Shown here: piece by piece, positions 8,762 through 16,912 of the stretch
How the letters are laid out: every line of letters starts with the position of its first letter
Numbering within the stretch: position 1 is the first letter of the stretch
Origin: Archangium primigenium
GTDB lineage: Bacteria > Myxococcota > Myxococcia > Myxococcales > Myxococcaceae
Assembly (NCBI RefSeq): GCF_016904885.1
Contig: NZ_JADWYI010000001.1
Location: forward strand, 7,497,224-7,561,223
DNA: 64,000 nt
Reading direction: 5' to 3'
Notes under the pieces: model-generated
Databases searched by the model: none
What the model saw: the letters and a program-made list of their open reading frames with translations, nothing else
What the model was told of the DNA's origin: nothing
Translations under genes and position numbers: made by a program

Positions 8762-10149
8762 CCTTCCGCCCCCTGCTTCTCGCGAGCCTCATGTGCCTCG
8801 CCGCGCCCGCGTCCCGGGCCGCCGGGCGCACGCCCTATGGCGGGGAGGTGCGCGTCGCCTTCCCCGGGCCCCTGGAGCCCGCGGAGCCCGCCCTCGCCGA
8901 CTCGCCCCTGGACGCCACCCTGCGGGGCCTCGTGTCGCGCCCCCCGTGCACGCTCTCGCCCGAGGGGCAGCTTCGGCCCGCGCTCGCCCCCGAGCCCTCC
9001 CGACCCACGGCCCAGGGGGTGCGCTGGAGCCTGCCCACCCCCGCGCAGGCCCAGGCCCTGGCGCGTGCCTGGACGCGGCTCACCGGGCCCGAGGCCCCCT
9101 CGCCCTACCGCGCCCTGCTCTTCCCGCTCCGGGGCGAGGGCCGCCAGCTCGCCGCCACCGGGGACACCCTGGAGCTGACGCTCGCCTTCCCCTGGCCGGA
9201 CCTGGAGCGCGCCCTGTGCCACCCCGCGCTCGCCCTGGCGCCCACGTCCCCCGCCGCGCTCGGCCCGTTCGCCGAGGCGACCCGGAACACCCTGGACGCG
9301 CGGCTCGCGTGGACCCCGGGCCGCCCCTACGTGGAGCGCCTGCGGCTGCAGCCCACCGACGAGCGGGGCCTCGCGCGGCTCTGGTCCACGCAAGGCACCC
9401 AGGTGGCGCTCGGCGTCTCCCCGGAGCCCGGGACCCTCACGGGCGCGGCGCTCTACGCCACCTATCTGACGTGGTCGCCCCGGAAGGTGCCCGAGGACTT
9501 CCGGCGGGCCGTGGAGCGCGCCCTCGACCGCGAGGACCTGACACGCCTGTTCGTGCGCGGCCCCGCCGTGCCCATGCCGCACCTGCTCCCGCCCGCGCTC
9601 CTGCCCCAGGCCCCGGCGGCCCCCCGCCCTGGACCCGCACCCGCCGCAGAGCCCGCGTCCGCGAGCCGCAAGGTGACGCTGCTCTACGACACCGACAACG
9701 AGGACCAGCGCGCGGTGGCCGAGCGCCTCCAGGTGAAGCTGCATGACCTGGGCTACACGGTGGCGCTGCTGCCCCTGCCCCGCGCCGGACTGCGCGCGCG
9801 CTGGGCGAGCGGGGACTACGAGGTGATGCTGCACTCGCTGCTCTTGCCCCCGGTGCCGGGCCCCGCTCTGGCGGTGGTGCTGGACGCGGCGGGCCGCAAG
9901 GATCTGCTCGGCGTGGAGCTGCCCCGCATCGGCCTGCTGCCGGACACCGCGGCCCGGGACGCGCGTGCGCGCGAGCGGGCCGTGGCGCTCGCGCCCACCC
10001 TGCCGCTCCTGCCGCTCTATGCCCAGGGCCTGGCGCTGCGCGGGGCCCCGGAGGTCGAGGGCCTCGCCTTCGACGCCCAGGGCCTGCCCCAGCTCGACGG
10101 CGTGTGGGTGCGGCCGGTCGCGGCGGGCGGCCCGGGGGGCCGGAGATGA
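8758..10149 (+). CDS. orphan family-5 extracellular solute-binding-like protein
   Basis: This 463-residue protein has a signal peptide ending ASRAAG and an overall pattern like the oligopeptide-binding SBP_bac_5 fold: PYGGEVRVAFPGPL near the start, FRRAVERALDREDLTRLF in the middle, and VTLLYDTDNEDQRAVAERLQ, a typical lobe-II strand-helix unit. It is shorter than usual (family about 500-550) and contains a Pro/Ala linker around residues 285-305. No ABC permease or ATPase gene accompanies it, so it is more likely a ligand sensor for the adjoining histidine kinase, or for the peptidoglycan synthase, than a transport component (inference). Junctions are ATGA on both sides, so its translation is coupled to both neighbours. 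Confidence 0.65.
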   Translation: MTFRPLLLASLMCLAAPASRAAGRTPYGGEVRVAFPGPLEPAEPALADSPLDATLRGLVSRPPCTLSPEGQLRPALAPEPSRPTAQGVRWSLPTPAQAQALARAWTRLTGPEAPSPYRALLFPLRGEGRQLAATGDTLELTLAFPWPDLERALCHPALALAPTSPAALGPFAEATRNTLDARLAWTPGRPYVERLRLQPTDERGLARLWSTQGTQVALGVSPEPGTLTGAALYATYLTWSPRKVPEDFRRAVERALDREDLTRLFVRGPAVPMPHLLPPALLPQAPAAPRPGPAPAAEPASASRKVTLLYDTDNEDQRAVAERLQVKLHDLGYTVALLPLPRAGLRARWASGDYEVMLHSLLLPPVPGPALAVVLDAAGRKDLLGVELPRIGLLPDTAARDARARERAVALAPTLPLLPLYAQGLALRGAPEVEGLAFDAQGLPQLDGVWVRPVAAGGPGGRR

Positions 10150-11795
10150 GGCTGAGGACGAGGCTCGCCCTCGCCTTCGCCCTGCTCGCGCTGGTGCCGC
10201 TGGCGGTGATGGTGCCCTTCACCCTGACGCGGCTGCGCGCCACGCTGTCCCGGGGCTTGGACGCGCGCATGGAGAGCGCCCTGCTCTCGGGGCAGGAGGC
10301 GATCGATCGCACCGCGGCCACGGCGCGCCGGGCGGTGGAGGAGCTGGTGGAGAGCCCCGCGCTGGAGGACCTGGCGCGCGAGGCCCGCGAGTCCCCCGCG
10401 CGGGCCATCCGCGCGGACACGGCGCGGCCCCTGATGAAGAGCCGGGGGCTCACGGTGCTGACGATCTTCGATCGCCAGGGAACGACGCTGTCCTCGGGGC
10501 AACTGCCCGCGCGCCGGGGAGACCCGGATCCGGCGCTCTTCGCGGTGACGAAGCTGAAGACCCCCGAGCCCGTGCCGGTGAAGGTGTCGGTGCGCGACAA
10601 CCAGGGCCTGCGCGAGGTACCGGCGCTCGTGACGGCGCGGCCGGTGGACTACGGGGACTCGCGGTTGTGGGTGGTGGGCGGGGTGTTGTTGGACCAGGGG
10701 CTGGCGGCGCACCTGGCGCGGCTGACGCAGGCCGAGGTGGCGCTGCTGTCGGACAAGGAGGAGGTGGCGCGGGCCGGCACGGTGCAGGCGCCCACGGTGG
10801 CGCGGGTGCTGCCGTTGGACGAGCACGTCTCGGTGCGGCTCGTGTTCAGCCGCGCGGCCGAGCGCGAGGCGACGCTCGGGGTGTTGCGCTCCTTCCTGCT
10901 CTTGGCGGGACTGGGGCTGGGCTTCGCGGTGCTGTTGGGGCTGCTCATGGCCCGGCGCATCACCCAGCCGGTGGAGGCGCTGACGGAGGGCGTGCGGCGG
11001 GTGGGCCAGGGCGAGCTGGACGAGCAGGTGCGGGTGGACACCACGGGCGAGGTGGGTGAGCTCGTGAAGACGTTCAACCGGATGACGACGGAGCTGCGCT
11101 CGACGACGGAGCGGCTGGTGGCGAGCGAGCGCGTGGCGGCGTGGCAGGAGGTCGCGCGGCGGCTGGCGCACGAGATCAAGAACCCGCTGACGCCCATCCG
11201 CATGTCCATCGAGACGCTGGTGGCGGTGCAGGACGCGGGGGACGCGCGCTTTCCCGGCATCTTCAAGCAGAGCGCGGGAGTCATCCTGGAGGAAGTGGAC
11301 CGGCTGCGGCGGATCGTGGACGAGTTCAGCCAGTTCGCGCGCATGCCCAAGCCGCAGTTGGAGCCCGTGGACCTGGGAGAACTGGCGAGGAACGTGCTGT
11401 CGCTCTACGCGACGCCGCCTGAGGGAATCGAGCTGCGCTCGGAGGTGCAGACGGGTGTGGTGGCGAGAGCGGACCGGGACCAACTGACGCAGGTGTTGGT
11501 GAACCTGGTGAAGAACGCCGAGGAGGCGATGGCCAAGGGCGGAGGCACGCTGTACGTGCGGGTGCAAGGCACGGAGAAGGAAGCCCGGGTGGAGGTCCAG
11601 GACAGTGGCCCGGGGATTCCGCCCGAGCACCGCGCACGCATCTTCGAGCCCTACTTCACGACGAAGGAGGGCGGCACGGGCCTGGGACTGGCCATTGCGG
11701 CGCGTATCCTCCAGGAGCACGGCGGCAAGCTGGACGTGGGCGGCGAGCCCGGCCAGGGCGCGTGCTTCACGCTGTCACTCCCGAGAGACCAGTGA
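10146..11795 (+). CDS. NtrY-like sensor histidine kinase
   Basis: Start at 10146 (ATGA overlap with the solute-binding gene) gives 549 residues. Two membrane segments (about 9-27 and 248-269) flank a periplasmic sensor region of roughly 220 residues; a HAMP linker follows (270-322), then the dimerisation/phosphoacceptor helix with His342 in RRLAHEIKNPLTPIRMSIE, and a HATPase domain with N-box NLVKNAEEAM, DSGPGIPPEHRARIFEPYF and GTGLGLAIAARI. The HEIKNPLTPI box is typical of NtrY-type kinases, whose partners are usually sigma-54 activators encoded next door. Here no response regulator follows; the next DNA is the low-GC island. The kinase may therefore have lost its partner or act through one elsewhere. 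Confidence 0.9.
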   Translation: MRLRTRLALAFALLALVPLAVMVPFTLTRLRATLSRGLDARMESALLSGQEAIDRTAATARRAVEELVESPALEDLAREARESPARAIRADTARPLMKSRGLTVLTIFDRQGTTLSSGQLPARRGDPDPALFAVTKLKTPEPVPVKVSVRDNQGLREVPALVTARPVDYGDSRLWVVGGVLLDQGLAAHLARLTQAEVALLSDKEEVARAGTVQAPTVARVLPLDEHVSVRLVFSRAAEREATLGVLRSFLLLAGLGLGFAVLLGLLMARRITQPVEALTEGVRRVGQGELDEQVRVDTTGEVGELVKTFNRMTTELRSTTERLVASERVAAWQEVARRLAHEIKNPLTPIRMSIETLVAVQDAGDARFPGIFKQSAGVILEEVDRLRRIVDEFSQFARMPKPQLEPVDLGELARNVLSLYATPPEGIELRSEVQTGVVARADRDQLTQVLVNLVKNAEEAMAKGGGTLYVRVQGTEKEARVEVQDSGPGIPPEHRARIFEPYFTTKEGGTGLGLAIAARILQEHGGKLDVGGEPGQGACFTLSLPRDQ

Positions 11796-11802
11796 ATTGT
11801 TT

Positions 11803-11820
11803 TAGGCCAAAGTCGGCCTA
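11803..11820. repeat. inverted repeat just downstream of the histidine kinase gene
   Basis: A perfect 6-base inverted repeat, TAGGCC-AAAGTC-GGCCTA, lies eight bases after the kinase stop codon. It has no T-tract behind it on either strand, so it is not a standard intrinsic terminator. It sits at the composition break and could be a boundary or protein-binding site. Confidence 0.35.
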
Positions 11821-12025
11821 CGTGGACCCAGTCCCCATGAGGGAAACCCGAGGGAAGACGAAACAATTAGTACGAGGAAATCCTCCGTATCTTGGATGGG
11901 CAGCGGAGACCGGACACGTTGGAGCATCAACCGTCCAAGTCCTGTAGCCCCCTTGGTTACTCGTTCGCCAGCCCAAAAGCTCAGGGCCTCTTCGCCCACT
12001 GGCCTCCACGCGGATATAGTCGCCC

Positions 12026-12031
12026 TATAAT
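12026..12031 (+). promoter_or_regulatory. possible -10 element for the island regulator gene
   Basis: A perfect TATAAT lies 42 bases upstream of the GTG at 12073, in an otherwise AT-poor neighbourhood. No good -35 hexamer is seen 16-18 bases upstream, so activity, if any, would need an activator or another sigma factor. Confidence 0.3.
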
Positions 12032-12072
12032 CTGCGAACTGGCACCTATATGAATGGTTCTGCCCCTTATTT

Positions 12073-13197
12073 GTGGACGAGGAAAAATACACGACTTATA
12101 CTGACTACATGAGTCCCTTGAATGACCCTGATCCTAATCAATACGGCCCTGATCAGCGGCTGGTAAGGGTCGTTCTTCCAATGGAACTCATCCAACGGGT
12201 CGATGAACTCCTACTTCGCAGGGTAGGTGGTTACCGCAATAGACAGGACTTCATCCGGGACGCGGTCGACGCACTGGTACTGGAACTCTCCTATGCCCCA
12301 GCGCCACAGGAGCCCCCATCCCAGTTGGAAGAGCGCATTCGCATTCGCCCCGCTTCGCCTGTTGAGATGCGGGATACATTGGCCGAAACGCGTCTGCCCA
12401 CAACAGTTGATGACTACGCAGAGCATGGAACGCTCGACTTCAGCCGACTTCCCGTCGTATCGGACGTGCAGGTGATCGAAGCCCCAGGAGCAGTGGTTGT
12501 GGACGAGCCTCTGTTTGGTCTGCACAACCGGGACTACCCTTCGCTCTGGCTCGCATCCCAACTAGCCCAGGCCACGAGATTGGAACTCGCGAACAATGAG
12601 AGCTTCATGGCACAAGCGATCAAAGATGCTTGGGTGCTGGGCGAGAAACTCCAGGCATTCGAGCAACGAACAGACACACGACTCTCCTCTCTTTTTCCCA
12701 CTAACCGTCAGAAGTCTGGGAGAGCCGAGGAGGCATTCCGAACCTTCGCGTTCGGGCAGTTCACTAACACGGCTAACGGGCTGCGCGCATCAGGGCCACT
12801 CTTCACGTGGCGCGTCGTTCAAGTCCAAGCCACAGACATGCTTATTGGTTTGACCCCGCAGGGACTGAGGCTCGTACGCCAGCTCTCGGGGTTATCGGCG
12901 GTGACCCCACATGAAAAGGCTCATTCCGAAGCGTTCCTCTCTCACCTGCGAGACAACGCGCCCGCCGACTGGTGGGGATTCGAAACTGTCCTACTCGAAG
13001 TCAGCAAGGGCGCGACCCGGCTTAATCTCCTTCAACGGTTTCGAACCGAAAAACCCCGATGGACCGAGGCTCAAGTCTCGACAAATGTTGCTGGCTATGT
13101 CGCGCGGGCGAGGGAGTGGGGATTGTTGGAGTCTAAGCAGGCCGGTGGCAAGTATTTACTAACGAAGTTTGGTGAATCATTTCTTGGCTCAGTCTAG
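12073..13197 (+). CDS. ribbon-helix-helix / winged-helix DNA-binding protein of the island
   Basis: A 374-residue product if the GTG at 12073 is used; an ATG at 12109 would give a 362-residue protein and neither start has a convincing ribosome site. Residues about 28-73 read like a ribbon-helix-helix domain: RLVRVVLPMELIQRVDELL, then RNRQDFIRDAVDALVLEL. A central region (about 135-255) has no recognisable family. The last 85 residues resemble a winged helix (LLEVSKGATRLNLLQRF, YVARAREWGLLESKQAGGKY). It is the first gene of the low-GC island, 36 bases before the GHKL ATPase gene on the same strand, so it is probably the regulator or a DNA-binding subunit of the system. Codon use is far less GC-biased than in the flanking chromosome. 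Confidence 0.7.
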   Translation: MDEEKYTTYTDYMSPLNDPDPNQYGPDQRLVRVVLPMELIQRVDELLLRRVGGYRNRQDFIRDAVDALVLELSYAPAPQEPPSQLEERIRIRPASPVEMRDTLAETRLPTTVDDYAEHGTLDFSRLPVVSDVQVIEAPGAVVVDEPLFGLHNRDYPSLWLASQLAQATRLELANNESFMAQAIKDAWVLGEKLQAFEQRTDTRLSSLFPTNRQKSGRAEEAFRTFAFGQFTNTANGLRASGPLFTWRVVQVQATDMLIGLTPQGLRLVRQLSGLSAVTPHEKAHSEAFLSHLRDNAPADWWGFETVLLEVSKGATRLNLLQRFRTEKPRWTEAQVSTNVAGYVARAREWGLLESKQAGGKYLLTKFGESFLGSV

Positions 13198-13233
13198 GGC
13201 ACACACATAAGCGCAAGGTCAACGAGGTCGACA

Positions 13234-15168
13234 ATGAATGAGCAGGCATTTTGTTGGAGATTCCGAACACCTCAGAACGATGAAGTTCTTGAGGACCCGA
13301 AGGAGGCCGAATTCTTCAAACAGGATGAAGACCTCCCCGATGCTGTTGTTCGTGAACTCGTCCAAAACTCCCTTGATGCAGCCATCAAAGCCTCTGAGCA
13401 GGTGCGTGTAGAGTTCAAGTTCTCCGGTGCCCGACACGCACTCTCGCCCACGCGCGCGAAACGATGGCTTGAGTCACTCAAGCACTATCTTAAATTCGCA
13501 AAAAGAGCTCCTGCAGATTTTCTCTCAAAGCCCGTGCCTTTCCTGGCGGTCGAGGACTTCGGAACTCGAGGCCTGGGTGGAAATACCAAGCAACGGTGGG
13601 ACACGGATGAGAAGAACGATTTCTACATGTTCTGGCGCAACGTCGGACGTTCGGCAAAGAAGGAAGGAGACCGTGGGCGATGGGGACTGGGTAAGGCGGT
13701 TAACCATGAGGCGTCTCAGATCTCTTCCTTTTTCGGGATTACCCGTCGAAAGACCGACAACGCCCTCCTGCTAATGGGACGTTCAGTCCTCCCATTTCCG
13801 GTCACCGAGCGCGAAGCGTACGATCCGCGTGGCTGGTTCGGTCGGACAGAGAATCAGGAGCCTGGCTCCTTAATCATACCTGTAGAGAAGGAGGAGACGC
13901 TTGACGAGTTCTGCGCCGACTTCCACCTCGATCGAAAAACAAGCCCCGGCCTTTCGCTCGTCATCCCGCTGCCGAAAGAAACACTTAACCATGACACCGT
14001 GGTCACCGCGGTGGTCAAGAACTACTTCCACGCGGTTCTTACCGGGAAGCTTGAGGTGTTTGTATATGACGGGGAGGAGGCAGAAACCGTCATCAATGCA
14101 TCCACTATCGACGAAATCGCACAACGATTCGTGCCCAAGGAAGGTCCTAGCCTCGCAAGGATCTTCGAACTGGCGAAGTGGGGACATGGCCTGCCGACTG
14201 ACGAGTACATAGAACTCGGGACAGTGGGCCAGAAGAAACCACCCACCTGGGATGAAGCGGAAATATTCGCCCCCATAAAAGACGACCGTAGCGAACTGCG
14301 TGAGCGGTTCCAGTCATACGAGCGGCTTGCCTTTCGACTCCCTATTGCGGTCAAGAGGACCCAGGCTGAGGAAATAGTAATATCCATCGCATATGTATAC
14401 CTCGAGCGACTGAGTGGCACGGATACTAGTGACGAAACACGGGGCCGCACAGTATTCGTTCGAGAAGGCATGGCCGTTCCCATGGTACGGCTCAGTCACG
14501 AGAGAACCGTTCGTGCGCTTCTCGTCGTAGACATGCAGCCTCTGTCCGCGCTCCTTGGTGATGCCGAGAATCCAATGCATACCGATTGGGTGCAGCGGAG
14601 CGAAAAGCTTCTTGAAAGAAACGATAACGGACCAGCCACCGTGAGTTATGTAAAGAACTCCGTCCGAGAGATCACCCGCTGGCTGACCGAAGCGCAGGAC
14701 CAGAAACGCGAGGATCTCCTGATGGACCTTTTCTACGTCGAGGAGCTGGGTCCCGGCGGTGGCGAGGAGGAAACACGGGAGAAGAATCCTAAGAAGAAGC
14801 GTCGGCAGAAGAGGCCGGTACAGCATCCAAAATACCCAAGAGCACGCACGCCTTACGCCATTGAGCCAATTCCGGGTGGATTCGAAGTAACTCCAGTCGA
14901 GGGTCTGTCATCCCCTTCGCGAATTGTAATTCGCGCCGCATATGACACGCGTGATAGCAACCCTTTTGATGCTTATCGGCCCCATGATTTCATCATCGGC
15001 AGCGGGGACCTAAGGGTGGAGGCGAAAGGCGCTGACTACGTCGCAGAACTGAACACACTTGCCATAACGGTAAATAAGCAAGACTTTCGAGTCACTGTAA
15101 CCGGCTTTGATAGCCGCCGCGACTTGCGAGTCGATGGCAAGAAAACTCCGGAAAGTGGTGAGACATGA
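13234..15168 (+). CDS. GHKL (Bergerat-fold) ATPase, predicted defence component
   Basis: The 644-residue protein carries the three Bergerat ATP-binding motifs near its N-terminus: N-box VVRELVQNSLDA (Glu41, Asn45), G1 VEDFGTRG (Asp108) and the glycine-rich G2/lid loop GRWGLGK (148-154). The following half is uncharacterised, with a Lys/Arg stretch around 525-540 (NPKKKRRQKRPVQ) and a C-terminal beta-rich region. GHKL ATPases of the MutL/MORC/Hsp90 class work as ATP-driven clamps, and Iyer, Abhiman and Aravind described such ATPases in restriction-modification-like operons. GAGG lies about seven bases before the ATG. The stop overlaps the next start (ATGA). No nuclease motif is evident in this protein. 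Confidence 0.8.
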   Translation: MNEQAFCWRFRTPQNDEVLEDPKEAEFFKQDEDLPDAVVRELVQNSLDAAIKASEQVRVEFKFSGARHALSPTRAKRWLESLKHYLKFAKRAPADFLSKPVPFLAVEDFGTRGLGGNTKQRWDTDEKNDFYMFWRNVGRSAKKEGDRGRWGLGKAVNHEASQISSFFGITRRKTDNALLLMGRSVLPFPVTEREAYDPRGWFGRTENQEPGSLIIPVEKEETLDEFCADFHLDRKTSPGLSLVIPLPKETLNHDTVVTAVVKNYFHAVLTGKLEVFVYDGEEAETVINASTIDEIAQRFVPKEGPSLARIFELAKWGHGLPTDEYIELGTVGQKKPPTWDEAEIFAPIKDDRSELRERFQSYERLAFRLPIAVKRTQAEEIVISIAYVYLERLSGTDTSDETRGRTVFVREGMAVPMVRLSHERTVRALLVVDMQPLSALLGDAENPMHTDWVQRSEKLLERNDNGPATVSYVKNSVREITRWLTEAQDQKREDLLMDLFYVEELGPGGGEEETREKNPKKKRRQKRPVQHPKYPRARTPYAIEPIPGGFEVTPVEGLSSPSRIVIRAAYDTRDSNPFDAYRPHDFIIGSGDLRVEAKGADYVAELNTLAITVNKQDFRVTVTGFDSRRDLRVDGKKTPESGET

Positions 15169-15983
15169 TTCAATCTTTCAATTACACGAATCGAGCACTC
15201 ATCTCGCCCCAGGATGCGGTGATCCGCATCTCTATTTCCGATAAGGCAAAAGGTGGCGAGCCAGGGGTCATTCGATTCAACCTGGATGCCCGACTCGACA
15301 AGAATTATGAATTTCCTCAAGACGCTCCGCTCGTCATTGAGGCATATAGCTATCTCTACTACAAGCGATTCGAATTCGGCACTGTAGGGAAACCAGAACC
15401 TAGGATTGGATCAGAGCCTCAACTCGAGGCAGACGGCTGGGAGAGCTTACTCTTCCGGGTCAAGGTTATCGATCCCCAACATTCCGGACGCATCCTAGGG
15501 GAAGCCGATCGTCTCCGTCCCGTGCTGTTACGACCAGGCGTTGGAGAGTCGAGCGGAAACAAGCGATCTCTGCTCAGCGTAACCTCCGAAGATCTTGGCC
15601 AGCAAGTGTGGATGCTCCGATTCGATCTCAGCGGACCAACGGTGGTCGTCAACAAGGGACATCCCGAACTGCGCCGACGCATGGAGGATCAACTCTATCG
15701 CTGGCTCGTCTTCCCGGAGGTCATGCAACGAGTATTGGAGCGCATCCTATGCGTTGAAGGCGTTGATTTTGACGGCGCATCTCCCTCCGCAGAGAGCTGG
15801 CGTGGCGACTGGCTCGCGTTCGCGACTAACTTGTATCAGCCGCCGCCAGCGCCCGATGGAGATCGCAAGGAGGATCAGTTGAAGTGGGCCGACTGGAGCG
15901 CGGAAGTGGTTCGCCGTTTCTGCGGTAAACACTCCGCGTGGGATGTTGTCTCAAAGGCGCTTACCGAAGAGGTTAAGTCATGA
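15165..15983 (+). CDS. uncharacterised island protein, coupled to the GHKL ATPase
   Basis: I do not recognise this 272-residue protein. Its first 120 residues look beta-rich (DAVIRISISDKAKGGEPGVI, APLVIEAYSYLYYKRFEFGT, ESLLFRVKVIDPQHSGRI), like an N-terminal beta-sandwich; residues about 160-272 look helical (RRMEDQLYRWLVFPEVMQRV, DWSAEVVRRFCGKHSAWD). There is no signal peptide, membrane span or nuclease motif. Both ends are ATGA overlaps (with the GHKL ATPase gene and with the following gene), so the three proteins are likely made in fixed ratio and may form one complex. The low GC is shared with its neighbours. Confidence 0.7.
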   Translation: MIQSFNYTNRALISPQDAVIRISISDKAKGGEPGVIRFNLDARLDKNYEFPQDAPLVIEAYSYLYYKRFEFGTVGKPEPRIGSEPQLEADGWESLLFRVKVIDPQHSGRILGEADRLRPVLLRPGVGESSGNKRSLLSVTSEDLGQQVWMLRFDLSGPTVVVNKGHPELRRRMEDQLYRWLVFPEVMQRVLERILCVEGVDFDGASPSAESWRGDWLAFATNLYQPPPAPDGDRKEDQLKWADWSAEVVRRFCGKHSAWDVVSKALTEEVKS

Positions 15984-16816
15984 AACTCAGGGCATTCACA
16001 GAGGAAGGCGTGCGACTCTTCGAGAACTACATTCTTGAGCTCAAAAGAGGGGCACAGGCTCCATTTCCGGAGACTCTGTTAGACGGACCCCACACGATAT
16101 CCATTAGCAACGCAATCGACGGCGATTTGGGAGCGCTCCCTGAAGACAAATACGAGGCAGCGCGCTATTTACATACCCTACTGAAGCCGCTCTCCCCCGC
16201 GAAGATGAAAGAGAACTCACGAGGGATCTGGACGTGGCTGGCGGCATTTTACTTCGAATCAATCCGACCCGCTAAGGAGGACGCACTCCCGCGGGCGCCA
16301 TATCACTACATCTACGATAAACAGTGGATCCGGCGGTATCGACACCTTCTCGCGTTCCCCCATGAGCTCTTCAGCCTCTACCGCAGCAACACAGGTAATG
16401 GAGCCGAGAACATCAAGCTATTCCTGAATGGGTCGGTCCGGGTCCTTGGCGGAATCATCGAGCAGCTTGCCTCGCGACAGGAAATAATTACCTCGCGCCC
16501 AGTGGTTCGGGCATTGACCGCGCTGTACTGGGAACCCCAAACGGACGCGCCCAAGACGGGCATCACGACGGATGATCGCGACCGAACGCAGCGAACAAAT
16601 CGAACCAAGAAAGCGAAGAAGGCGAAGCGTCAAGTCCGGCAGAGAAAGGCAACACTCCGGCTTCCGGGAGCAGGTGGTATTGTTCGGTTTGTCAAAGTTT
16701 TTTGGCAATTACATCTAACCTATGACTTGTACTCACTCGACGCAGACCAGATCTTGGATTTATTGCCCCCCGAGTTTGATCGTTACCGCGCATCCCGCGT
16801 AGCACTAGGTCAGTAG
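15980..16816 (+). CDS. DUF6339-like helical protein of the island (tentative)
   Basis: The 278-residue product is largely helical and soluble. It has a central segment with WTWLAAFYFESIRP, YDKQWIRRYRHLLAFPHELF, LFLNGSVRVLGGIIEQLASR and RPVVRALTALYW, which resembles the DUF6339 family found beside GHKL ATPase and Z1/methyltransferase genes; I hold that name loosely. A strongly basic stretch (NRTKKAKKAKRQVRQRKA, about 210-230) could bind nucleic acid. It ends the coupled trio GHKL ATPase-unknown-DUF6339-like and is convergent with the cytosine methyltransferase gene, whose stop is 97 bases away. Confidence 0.6.
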   Translation: MKLRAFTEEGVRLFENYILELKRGAQAPFPETLLDGPHTISISNAIDGDLGALPEDKYEAARYLHTLLKPLSPAKMKENSRGIWTWLAAFYFESIRPAKEDALPRAPYHYIYDKQWIRRYRHLLAFPHELFSLYRSNTGNGAENIKLFLNGSVRVLGGIIEQLASRQEIITSRPVVRALTALYWEPQTDAPKTGITTDDRDRTQRTNRTKKAKKAKRQVRQRKATLRLPGAGGIVRFVKVFWQLHLTYDLYSLDADQILDLLPPEFDRYRASRVALGQ

Positions 16817-16912
16817 CCAGTTGTGTTTTGAGCGCCATGCCATCAAACAAACCAGACAAGGGCCAAGAATGCCCGTGCACCAACCAGAACCCACGGAATC
16901 GGCGCTCAACCA

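Larger units (their letters stand above)
11796..12072. other. left edge of the low-GC island; no gene
   Basis: Base composition falls sharply within this 277-base stretch, from the GC-rich kinase gene to DNA with many A/T runs and TTA/ATA triplets that continue through the island. Short open frames here have no family signal and look spurious. It holds the inverted repeat at 11803-11820 and a TATAAT-like hexamer at 12026-12031. The junction is most likely where the island was acquired, but no direct repeat or integrase gene marks it. Confidence 0.5.
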
